From: Neisseriaceae bacterium
GTDB lineage: Bacteria > Pseudomonadota > Gammaproteobacteria > Burkholderiales > Neisseriaceae
Direction of reading: 5' to 3'
DNA: 18,801 nt
NCBI GenBank assembly: GCA_030151665.1
Contig: JASLDB010000113.1
Coordinates: forward strand, 1 to 18,801
Numbering within the stretch: position 1 is the stretch's first letter; the number at the start of each line of letters is the position of its first letter. A program made the position numbers and the translations under genes. The notes below the pieces were generated by a model, which saw nothing but the letters and a program-made list of their open reading frames with translations, had not been told where the DNA came from and searched no databases. Shown piece after piece: positions 1-7,111 of this stretch.

Positions 1-1
1 G

Positions 2-493
2 GTGTTTCAAGTCCCAATCCCAGAACCTTTGCGTTTTATTGAGCCATCGGAGGTTGAAACACGAACCATGCATGCATTGCAAGACTATGGGGTGATTAAT
101 GTGAAATTGTATGAAGACATTTCGCGTTTTGGTCATATTTCAACTGCTTACGCCTACCCTGTGCGTGTGAATGATCATTATATTATGGATCCATCACCCA
201 TTCCAAAATTTGATAACCCAAAACTGAATGGTAGCGCCGCATTGATGTTGTTTGGTGCTGGGCGTGAAAAACGATTGTATGCATTGCCACCTTACACGCG
301 TGTGGAAAGTTTGGATTTTGAAGACTATCCATTTGAAATCCAAAAATGGGAAACTGCTTGCGCTATTTGTGGCAGTGAAGAAACCTTCTTAGATGAGGTG
401 GTGATGGATGACCAAGGGCAACACATGTTTGTGTGTTCTGATACCGATTATTGTCAGCAGCAATTGCAAAAGAAAGAAGCCACATGTCAGTAA
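2..493 (+). CDS. phnJ: Alpha-D-ribose 1-methylphosphonate 5-phosphate C-P lyase PhnJ, C-terminal part (cut by left edge)
   Basis: PhnJ is the radical-SAM enzyme of the C-P lyase complex; it cleaves the carbon-phosphorus bond of ribose 1-methylphosphonate 5-phosphate in the cytoplasm. The visible 163 residues match my memory of the second half of the roughly 281-residue family, from the FQVPIPEPLRFIEP segment onward. Four cysteines, at visible residues 120, 123, 145 and 151, have the same spacing as E. coli Cys241/244/266 (4Fe-4S ligands) and Cys272 (proposed thiyl radical), so the active-site end is intact. The GTG at the left edge is an internal Val codon, not a start. The stop overlaps the phnK start by 10 bases, which suggests translational coupling. 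The recognition is very secure; only the N-terminal half is missing. Confidence 0.96.
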   Translation: MFQVPIPEPLRFIEPSEVETRTMHALQDYGVINVKLYEDISRFGHISTAYAYPVRVNDHYIMDPSPIPKFDNPKLNGSAALMLFGAGREKRLYALPPYTRVESLDFEDYPFEIQKWETACAICGSEETFLDEVVMDDQGQHMFVCSDTDYCQQQLQKKEATCQ

Positions 494-1320
494 GCAGTCC
501 TGTTCAATTAGATGAAGTCAAAGCGTCGTTATGTGCTTTAAGTCATGACGAGCAGCCATTGTTAGAAGTTAAAAACCTTGGCAAATTGTATGGTGAAAAC
601 AAAGGTTGCCAAGGTGTTAATTTTGAAGTGTATCCAGGTGAAGTGATCGGTATTGTGGGGGAGTCTGGTTCAGGAAAGTCCACATTACTTTCAGTTTTGT
701 CAGGTAGATTGCCTCCCGACAGTGGCAGTGTTCGCTATATTCGCGAAGATGGACAAGTAGAAGACTTGTATGCACAAAGAGAGGCTGCTCGACGACAATT
801 ACTCAGAACCGACTGGGGTTTTGTTGAGCAAAATGCCAGAGATGGCTTACGCATGGGTGTTTCAGCAGGGGCTAATATTAGTGAGCGTTTAATGGCACAA
901 GGTGTACGTCATTATGGCTTTTTGCATGAAACAGCTAAAAAATGGCTAGAAGAAGTCGAAATTGCGGCAGATCGTGTAAACGACTACCCACGTACTTTTT
1001 CCGGGGGCATGCAACAGCGCTTGCAAATTGCACGCAATTTGGTTTCAAACCCACGCTTGGTATTCATGGATGAACCGACCAGTAGCTTGGATGTTTCAGT
1101 ACAAGCAAAACTATTGGATTTAATTCGCTCATTGGTGCGTCAATACAATTTATCAATTGTATTGGTCACACATGACTTGGCTGTGGCACGGTTATTGGCT
1201 GATAGATTGATTGTGATGCAGCAATCCCATGTTGTAGAAAGTGGTTTAACCGATCAAATTTTAGATGATCCACAACACCCTTATACGCAGTTGTTGGTGT
1301 CATCAATCTTGCAAGTGTAA
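484..1320 (+). CDS. phnK: Phosphonate C-P lyase complex ATP-binding protein PhnK
   Basis: PhnK is an ABC-type ATPase without its own permease; it docks on the PhnGHIJ core and is needed for C-P lyase turnover. The 278-residue protein has Walker A GESGSGKST (59-67), signature FSGGMQQ (172-178), Walker B ending FMDEPT (about 194-199) and H-loop His230. The C-terminal DDPQHPYTQLL tail is typical of oligopeptide-type ABC ATPases and PhnK. I chose the ATG at 484, after a weak AAGAAAG ribosome site, rather than the TTG at 451, because the protein then starts a short distance ahead of the conserved LLEVKNLGK segment. Even so the N-terminus is about 25 residues longer than E. coli PhnK (252 aa). It overlaps phnJ by 10 bases and is followed 10 bases later by phnL. 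Confidence 0.95.
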   Translation: MSVSSPVQLDEVKASLCALSHDEQPLLEVKNLGKLYGENKGCQGVNFEVYPGEVIGIVGESGSGKSTLLSVLSGRLPPDSGSVRYIREDGQVEDLYAQREAARRQLLRTDWGFVEQNARDGLRMGVSAGANISERLMAQGVRHYGFLHETAKKWLEEVEIAADRVNDYPRTFSGGMQQRLQIARNLVSNPRLVFMDEPTSSLDVSVQAKLLDLIRSLVRQYNLSIVLVTHDLAVARLLADRLIVMQQSHVVESGLTDQILDDPQHPYTQLLVSSILQV

Positions 1321-1330
1321 GGGGAAGATT

Positions 1331-2041
1331 ATGTCAGAAGTAATGATTGCAGCACGCAATATTGGTAAACAATTTATTATGCATCAACAAAACCAAGCCC
1401 AATTACCTGTTTTTCATGCCTTGAATTTTGAAGCCTTATCGGGTTCTTGTTTAATTTTGGCTGGGCAATCTGGTGCAGGGAAATCCACTTTGCTCAGAAT
1501 GATGTATGGTAACTATTTGGCCAATGAAGGTGAGTTGAAAGTCAAACAAAATCAACAATGGGTTGATATGGTCAAAGCCAGCCCTAGACAAGTGGTTAAT
1601 TTGCGTCAGCATACTATTGGCTATGTCAGTCAGTTTTTGAAAACCATACCCCGTGTTAGTACCATCAATGTGGTTATGCAGCCCGCTTTGGAGCGGGGTT
1701 GGTCAAAAGACAAAGCACGTGAGCGTGCAGAGAATTTATTAACCAGACTGAATATTCCTGCGCATTTGTGGGATTTGGCACCAAGTACTTTTTCAGGTGG
1801 TGAGCAACAGCGCGTTAATATTGCTCGAGGATTCATGGTGACTTGGCCTATATTATTACTGGATGAGCCAACGGCTTCATTGGATGAAAAAAATCGTGAT
1901 GTGGTGCTTGAATTGATTCGAGAAGCCAAAGTAGCAGGCAGTGCAGTCATTGGTATTTTTCATGATGCATATGTGCGTCAACAAGTGGGCGATAGACAGT
2001 TTAATATTTTAGACAACAAGGTGGTTGAACATGTCAATTGA
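1331..2041 (+). CDS. phnL: Phosphonate C-P lyase system ATP-binding protein PhnL
   Basis: This is the second ABC-type ATPase of the C-P lyase system. PhnL acts with PhnG, H and I in forming the ribose 1-triphosphate phosphonate intermediate, and in structures it sits on PhnK. The protein is 236 residues (E. coli 226), with Walker A GQSGAGKST (45-53), signature FSGGEQQ (154-160), Walker B LLLDEPT (D178, E179) and H-loop His211 in the family-typical IFHD motif. The ATG at 1331 is chosen over upstream in-frame codons because GGGGAAG lies just before it and the length fits. The end overlaps the phnM start by 11 bases. Confidence 0.95.
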   Translation: MSEVMIAARNIGKQFIMHQQNQAQLPVFHALNFEALSGSCLILAGQSGAGKSTLLRMMYGNYLANEGELKVKQNQQWVDMVKASPRQVVNLRQHTIGYVSQFLKTIPRVSTINVVMQPALERGWSKDKARERAENLLTRLNIPAHLWDLAPSTFSGGEQQRVNIARGFMVTWPILLLDEPTASLDEKNRDVVLELIREAKVAGSAVIGIFHDAYVRQQVGDRQFNILDNKVVEHVN

Positions 2042-3176
2042 AACCGTATTCAGTAACGCTCGCTTGGTTTTGGGTGACGAAGTCGTGTTGGGCAGTTTAA
2101 AAATTGTAGATGGTGTTATTGCCGATATAGCATCGGGTAAAGAGCATATTGCTGGTAGTGTTAATTTGGATGGTCAATATTTGTTACCTGGTCTTGTGGA
2201 ATTGCATACAGATAATTTGGAAAAGCACATGAGCCCTCGACCATCTGTGAATTGGCCAACGTTGTCTGCAATGATTAGTCATGACAACCAAGTGGCCAGT
2301 GCCGGTATTACCACCGTATTTGATGCCATATCTATTGGTGATATTAGCCCCAAGCAAGCCCGCTTGGATAGCTTAAAACCGATGCTTGATGCCATTGATT
2401 ATGCACAAGCACATCAATTGACAAGGGTAGAACACAAAGTGCATTTGCGTTGCGAAGTGGCGCACCCTGAAACCTTGGCTATTTTTCATGATTGTGTCAG
2501 CAATCAACACGTGGGGCTGGTGTCGTTAATGGACCACTCACCTGGTCAGCGCCAGTTTCAAGCCATTGAGCACTATCGCACTTATTATCAAGGCAAATAT
2601 GGCTTAAGTTTGGATGAGATGCAAAACTTTGAAGTTCGCCAAGTACAAAATGCACAATTGTATAGCCATAAGCACCGTTTGAGCATTGCTGATTATTGCC
2701 GACAAAATCAAATGGTTATGGCAAGCCATGACGATGCTACGGGTGAGCATGTATTGGAATCGCACGATTTGGGTATGAAAATTGCAGAATTTCCAACCAC
2801 TGAAGAAGCTGCACGCCATTCCACTGAGAGAAACATGCAAGTATTAATGGGCGCACCAAATGTGGTACGTGGTGGATCACATTCAGGCAATATCGCTGCG
2901 AGCACATTGGCAAAGCAAAACTTACTGCATATTTTGTCGAGTGATTATTATCCCAGTAGCCTATTGCATGCCGCATTTTTGTTAACAGAAGGTGACATTG
3001 CATACGATTTGCCCAAAGCCGTCTCTTTGGTTAGTAAAAATCCTGCTCAAGCTGTAGGGTTGTTTGATCGAGGTGAAATTGGCATTGGTAAAAAAGCGGA
3101 TTTGTTGCAGGTATTTTTACATGACAAACAGCCATTGATTCAATCGGTCTGGAAAAGTGGTAAACGGGTGATTTAA
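2031..3176 (+). CDS. phnM: Alpha-D-ribose 1-methylphosphonate 5-triphosphate diphosphatase PhnM
   Basis: PhnM is an amidohydrolase-superfamily enzyme that removes diphosphate from ribose 1-methylphosphonate 5-triphosphate, giving the PhnJ substrate. The protein is 381 residues (E. coli 378). Metal-site motifs are visible: ELHTDN with His59 and Asp61, the MDHSPGQRQ segment (168-176), SHDD (232-235) and SSDYYP (303-308). The ATG at 2031 overlaps the end of phnL, and the in-frame TTG at 2025 is less likely. PhnN follows after only 5 bases, in keeping with one transcript. Confidence 0.96.
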   Translation: MSIETVFSNARLVLGDEVVLGSLKIVDGVIADIASGKEHIAGSVNLDGQYLLPGLVELHTDNLEKHMSPRPSVNWPTLSAMISHDNQVASAGITTVFDAISIGDISPKQARLDSLKPMLDAIDYAQAHQLTRVEHKVHLRCEVAHPETLAIFHDCVSNQHVGLVSLMDHSPGQRQFQAIEHYRTYYQGKYGLSLDEMQNFEVRQVQNAQLYSHKHRLSIADYCRQNQMVMASHDDATGEHVLESHDLGMKIAEFPTTEEAARHSTERNMQVLMGAPNVVRGGSHSGNIAASTLAKQNLLHILSSDYYPSSLLHAAFLLTEGDIAYDLPKAVSLVSKNPAQAVGLFDRGEIGIGKKADLLQVFLHDKQPLIQSVWKSGKRVI

Positions 3177-3181
3177 TCAAT

Positions 3182-3757
3182 ATGGTCAAAGAGAAAAATT
3201 TTGCCTTTTATATCATGGGGCCTTCTGGTGCAGGCAAAGACACCGTTATCCAAGCCATTGGCCAACATTTCCAAACCCAAATGGTCATTCCGCCACGCTA
3301 TATTACGCGGAAGAACATGGCGGGTGAAATGGAACAACACAATGTTTTAAGCCCAACAGTTTTTCAGGAAATGCAAACCAAAGATTGCTTTTCGCTCAGT
3401 TGGGAAGCAAATGGCAGCCATTATGCCTATGATAAACAATGGCTCAACGATATTGCCTCAGGCAAATTAGTCTTACTTAATGGTTCTCGGGCTTACTGGC
3501 CCATTGCGAAAGAAAAATTTGCAGGTATTTTGCTGCCCATCCAATTGAGTTTGGACATTGAAACACAGCGCGCCCGTTTGGAAAATCGGGCAAGAGAATC
3601 ACAACATGAAATTGATGCACGTATTTTACGTAGTCAACAGCTGTCTGATGATCCCGATGAAAACATTTTTTATGTCAATTCAAATCAATCATTGACATGT
3701 GTTGTTAGGGAAGTTGTTGATTATTTAATAGAAAAAGGTGAAATGCTATGGCGTTAG
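3182..3757 (+). CDS. phnN: Ribose 1,5-bisphosphate phosphokinase PhnN
   Basis: PhnN phosphorylates ribose 1,5-bisphosphate to PRPP, returning the ribose of the C-P lyase pathway to nucleotide metabolism. The 191-residue protein has the P-loop GPSGAGKDT at 13-21 (Asp where guanylate kinase-like relatives have Ser or Thr, typical of PhnN). The guanylate-kinase-like fold is further supported by RYITRK, by SLSWEANGSHYAY and by the C-terminal ENRARES/RILRSQQ arginine-rich lid. It starts 5 bases after phnM and overlaps phnP by 10 bases. phnO, the aminoalkylphosphonate acetyltransferase found between N and P in E. coli, is absent. Confidence 0.95.
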   Translation: MVKEKNFAFYIMGPSGAGKDTVIQAIGQHFQTQMVIPPRYITRKNMAGEMEQHNVLSPTVFQEMQTKDCFSLSWEANGSHYAYDKQWLNDIASGKLVLLNGSRAYWPIAKEKFAGILLPIQLSLDIETQRARLENRARESQHEIDARILRSQQLSDDPDENIFYVNSNQSLTCVVREVVDYLIEKGEMLWR

Positions 3758-4518
3758 AATTAACCTTGCTGGGTACTGGCGATGCTGGGCAAGTTCCTGT
3801 TTTCGGCTGTAACTGTAAAGTATGCACAAGTGCCAGAACCATTATTGAGTATCGACGAAAAGCTTGTTCTGCTATGTTGCGTTACCAAGGTAAAGTGATT
3901 TTAATCGACAGTGGTTTACCTGATTTAGCCAGCCGCTTTAAAGCGGGTGAAATTAAATCCATTGTCCAGACGCATTATCACCCTGACCATGTACAAGGTT
4001 TATTACACATCCGTTGGGGCTGTGGCGATAAAATTCCAGTATATGGACCACCTGACAAAGATGGTTTTGCCGATTTATACAAGCACCCAGGAATCTTGTC
4101 ATTTCAAGAAGGTTGGGAACATGGACAAACGGTCGAATTAGAAGGATTGAACATTACCGCCTTAAACATGAATCATTCTAAACCGACTTTGGGCTATGTT
4201 ATTGAAACAGAAAAAAGTAAAGTTGCTTATTTTACAGACACTGTTGGATTGCCTGAAGAAACAATAGCATGGTTACAAAATCATTATTTAGATTATTTAA
4301 TCATTGATTGCAGCAGTCCACCACAAAGCGTTTCCCCGAGAAACCACAATGATTTAAATTTAGTCTATGAAATTGAATCACAAATTTTTTGTAAAGAAAT
4401 TGTCCTAACACATTTAAGCCATAAAATGGATTTATGGCTGCAAAATCCCAAAAACTTAAAGTCATTACCCAATCATTATCGTATTGGTCGTGACGATACT
4501 AAATTATTGATTCGTTAG
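3748..4518 (+). CDS. phnP: 5-phospho-alpha-D-ribosyl 1,2-cyclic phosphate phosphodiesterase PhnP
   Basis: PhnP is a metallo-beta-lactamase-fold phosphodiesterase that opens the 1,2-cyclic phosphate made by PhnJ, giving ribose 1,5-bisphosphate, the substrate of PhnN. In the 256-residue protein the metal motif is HYHPDH (His76, His78, Asp80, His81), with His143, Asp164 and His222 as further ligands. Cys21, Cys23, Cys26 and His225 match the structural zinc site described for E. coli PhnP. It is the last gene of the operon, overlapping phnN by 10 bases. A strong hairpin follows 69 bases after the stop. Confidence 0.96.
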   Translation: MALELTLLGTGDAGQVPVFGCNCKVCTSARTIIEYRRKACSAMLRYQGKVILIDSGLPDLASRFKAGEIKSIVQTHYHPDHVQGLLHIRWGCGDKIPVYGPPDKDGFADLYKHPGILSFQEGWEHGQTVELEGLNITALNMNHSKPTLGYVIETEKSKVAYFTDTVGLPEETIAWLQNHYLDYLIIDCSSPPQSVSPRNHNDLNLVYEIESQIFCKEIVLTHLSHKMDLWLQNPKNLKSLPNHYRIGRDDTKLLIR

Positions 4519-4587
4519 TTATTATCATGGTTTAGGTAGTTGATATTAAAAATAAGTGATATTTTTAATAAAATCATAGAAAATTAA

Positions 4588-4623
4588 AATAGCCAGTCTA
4601 TTTATTAAAATAGGCTGGCTATT
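4588..4623. terminator. Bidirectional terminator between phnP and the convergent minus-strand genes
   Basis: The arms AATAGCCAGTCTATTT (4588-4603) and AAATAGGCTGGCTATT (4608-4623) form a 16-bp stem with one G-T wobble and a 4-base ATTA loop. The stem is flanked by an A-rich run on the left, so read on the minus strand it ends in T-rich sequence; on the plus strand it ends ATTTCT. It can serve both phnP and the membrane-protein pair ending at 4831. Confidence 0.8.
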
Positions 4624-4631
4624 TCTAGTAG

Positions 4632-4700
4632 TGTGTGGTCCTTCACGATTGCAAAATTACCGCCATGTCATGGAAGTATTTTGCAATACAGCTAAACACA
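4632..4700. repeat. Large imperfect inverted repeat (hairpin) downstream of phnP
   Basis: A perfect 10-base inverted repeat, ATTGCAAAAT (4648-4657) and ATTTTGCAAT (4678-4687), encloses a second one, CCATG/CATGG (4663-4673). An outer TGTGT/ACACA pair lies at 4632-4636 and 4696-4700. It is not followed by a T-run, so it is not a plain terminator. It lies in a 312-base gap without a convincing gene (4519-4830). A 47-codon TTG-started minus-strand frame at 4657-4800 has no ribosome site and no family I recognise. Origin unknown: a mobile hairpin remnant or the debris of a lost gene are both possible. Confidence 0.5.
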
Positions 4701-4830
4701 TATTGATGCCATTGTTGGTGTATTGCTCTGCTAAAGAATAGAACAAACCAACGGCTATCTCAATATTTTTTATTGGCTTGCGGTTTGGTGCGATTGACAA
4801 AATAAACTAACAATTGATCATTGTTGATGA

Positions 4831-6354
4831 TCATAAACCCAAACCCAAACCAAATTTGTACTCATTTATCATATTGTCATCAGTAATGATTTCTGTAGAT
4901 GTTGAAGTAAAATCCTTTTCAGAAAGAGCATTGTATGCTTTGAACGGAGGCTCTAATATAATATTGGCAGCTAAATGGCATTCAGCTGAATTTTTAAAGA
5001 GCATTTGTTGATTAGCATGGTTTTTTAATTGGCATAAAGTGTTTGCCATTTGTTCTTGGCTAGGAAGTTGGACAGGTTGTTGACTAGCCAATAACATTTG
5101 TTGGTATTTGTAAACATAAGGGAATACTGTGGGGGCTGTATGAAAAGCATTGGCAGATGCTGTTGTATTGTAAAAAATAAACCCATTTGGTTTTAAATTG
5201 AGTTGTGCTAATTTTAAAAAATCTTGACTCAACAAATTGGTAGTGTAGGCGCGCCAATGCCAAGTGGTATTCATTAAAATAATATCGAATTGGTTATCTT
5301 CATTTTTTTTCATCCATTTACGACCATCATCAAAAATAATATCAATACGAGGGTCTTTTAAAATATCAGAAACAATGGGATCGGATTGAATGAGTTGAGT
5401 ATAAGCTGGATTGATTTCAACGACAGTTATTTTTTTTAAATTAGGCATGGTACTTAATACTTTCACCCATGAGCCTGTGCTCAAGCCAATAACCAAAATA
5501 TTTTCAGCCTGAGGTTGAATAACAGGCAGTAAATATGCCCGATTAATACCATTCGTGTTCGTGAAAATGTTGGTGTTTAATTTCCCATCATAGACATTGG
5601 CACCGTAAACAATCTTATCTTGGTTGGCTTTATCATGGTATATCTGAATAAAACCATGTTTATTTTCAATAATTTCAACATTGGGTAAGTCTTCTTTGTA
5701 AGACATTTGATAAAATATTTGTTCTGGTATGGATATCAATGACAATACACATCCCATTACTATTAAAGCAGTAATGCCTTTAAGAATTAATTTTTCTGAG
5801 CAAATTAAACTGACAGTAAATGTTAGGGCGCAGATGAAAATATAGACTTGTTGAGTGCTTAATATATCTAATAAAACAAAGCTGATTAAGATCGGGGCTA
5901 TGGTGCTACCTAAGACATTGGCAAAATAAACATTGGAAATTTGTTTTCCGTTTTTAATTTGGTTTGTTCCAACATGATGAACCATAGGAAAAACAATGCC
6001 TCGAACTGATGCACATATGAAAATAAACAGTCCAAGATACCAAATTAAATATGTTTGTTGAGCTAAAGCGATGGTGAGGCTGAGTAATATTAAATCAACG
6101 AAACCTGCAACCCAAAATAAATTTCCTAGCATAGGAATGCTGCTTTTATTTTTAGCACATAAATTTTTACCAATGTTAGCGCCTAAGGCGATACCAAATA
6201 GAAACAGCGCAAGTGCATATGCAAATGCTTGAGGTACGGTGTGACCAGAGAATGAAATGATTCGCATCCATAAAATTTCTTGGGATAGGCTAAGAAATCC
6301 ACTGAAAAAAGCGATGAAATAAATAGTTTTAGTGGTTCGCATATTTCCGCCCAT
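4831..6354 (-). CDS. Membrane-anchored spermidine-synthase-like protein (C-terminal half of the fused MFS/spermidine synthase family)
   Basis: The 507-residue protein has about six hydrophobic segments in residues 8-210. They are followed by a Rossmann methyltransferase/aminopropyltransferase-like domain (about 225-505): ILVIGLSTGSW (286-296), VVEINP (312-317), DDGRKWM (342-348) and FDIILMN (356-362), ending TDDNMINEYKFG. In true spermidine synthases the strand-4 motif carries the catalytic Asp (D-S/T-x-D-P); here it reads MNTTWHW, so classical aminopropyl transfer is doubtful. The first start gives a 26-base overlap with the upstream gene. An ATG at 6342 has a GGCGGA ribosome site and may be the real start. 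A short GGTTTG hexamer repeat encodes the GLGLGL C-terminus. The actual substrate is unknown. Confidence 0.75.
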   Translation of the reverse strand: MGGNMRTTKTIYFIAFFSGFLSLSQEILWMRIISFSGHTVPQAFAYALALFLFGIALGANIGKNLCAKNKSSIPMLGNLFWVAGFVDLILLSLTIALAQQTYLIWYLGLFIFICASVRGIVFPMVHHVGTNQIKNGKQISNVYFANVLGSTIAPILISFVLLDILSTQQVYIFICALTFTVSLICSEKLILKGITALIVMGCVLSLISIPEQIFYQMSYKEDLPNVEIIENKHGFIQIYHDKANQDKIVYGANVYDGKLNTNIFTNTNGINRAYLLPVIQPQAENILVIGLSTGSWVKVLSTMPNLKKITVVEINPAYTQLIQSDPIVSDILKDPRIDIIFDDGRKWMKKNEDNQFDIILMNTTWHWRAYTTNLLSQDFLKLAQLNLKPNGFIFYNTTASANAFHTAPTVFPYVYKYQQMLLASQQPVQLPSQEQMANTLCQLKNHANQQMLFKNSAECHLAANIILEPPFKAYNALSEKDFTSTSTEIITDDNMINEYKFGLGLGL

Positions 6355-6994
6355 ATTTAATAAAGATTAAGAATGCGATGAAAAGATTAAGGATAGCAGC
6401 ACAGAAGATGGTATTGGCTAGGCCAAAATAATTAAATAGTAAAAATCCTGTTGCTAATGCACCCAATGCAGCACCTAAGGTATTGTAAAAATATAATTTT
6501 CCGATGGAATGGCCAATATTTTGAATATATTGATTAAAAAAACTGGTTAATAATGGCAGCGTCGCCCCCATTAGAAAGGTAGGTAAAAGTAACAAGCCAA
6601 AGCAGAAAAAAGCTGTTGTTGTGATATTGGAGTGGACTAACCATGCTTGCAGTTGCATGATCAGAAATCGGCTAGACAAACCAAATAACCCAATCAATAA
6701 TTCAATTAGACAAAATATGATAATAATTTTTTTGGGGTTTTGATCCGCAATTCGACCACCAAAAAATGCACCAATACCCAATCCGGCCATAAATACAGAA
6801 ATAATAATAGTAATAGATGTTAAATCAACACCAAAGCCAGTAAAAAGTAATCTTTGCCAGCATACCTGATATATTAATGCACTAAATCCAGAGACGAAAA
6901 ATATCCCAGATAAATCTCCTAGCATGTTCTTTTCTGCTAAATTCATATTATCCCATTTAATTATAATAAAAAACTTTTTGTAATCTAGCATCAT
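6329..6994 (-). CDS. Six-TM membrane protein (N-terminal half of the fused MFS/spermidine synthase family)
   Basis: The 221-residue protein is almost entirely hydrophobic, with about six predicted membrane helices. The motif FVSGFSALIYQVCWQRLL, then FMAGLGIGAFFGGRIAD and LPTFLMGATLPLL, is the hallmark of the N-terminal half of fused MFS/spermidine synthase proteins, which normally continue in one chain into a second six-helix block and a synthase domain. Here the chain stops after the sixth helix, and the remainder is the next gene, overlapping by 26 bases in another frame. The N-terminal helix block of the neighbour has a similar SGF..L.Q..W.R motif, so the halves look like ancient duplicates. 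An ATG at 6946 (M17) may be the true start. The role is not established. Confidence 0.72.
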   Translation of the reverse strand: MMLDYKKFFIIIKWDNMNLAEKNMLGDLSGIFFVSGFSALIYQVCWQRLLFTGFGVDLTSITIIISVFMAGLGIGAFFGGRIADQNPKKIIIIFCLIELLIGLFGLSSRFLIMQLQAWLVHSNITTTAFFCFGLLLLPTFLMGATLPLLTSFFNQYIQNIGHSIGKLYFYNTLGAALGALATGFLLFNYFGLANTIFCAAILNLFIAFLIFIKYGRKYANH

Positions 6995-7111
6995 AACATT
7001 ATTTGATTAGGCAAGGCCAATTTGGTTAACACAACAGCCTTGGGATATGCTTAAGTGCTATCGTTCTATGGTAAACTAAGCGACTCATTCTAATTGTGTA
7101 AGTTTAAATAA

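Noticed and set aside
4657..4800. 47-residue minus-strand frame between phnP and the synthase-like gene
   Set aside because: It starts at TTG without a ribosome site, overlaps the inverted repeat, and matches no family I know; not called as a gene.
4835..4851. AAACCC hexamer repeat as a phase-variation tract
   Set aside because: Fewer than three full copies, at the extreme C-terminus, and a six-base unit would not shift the frame.
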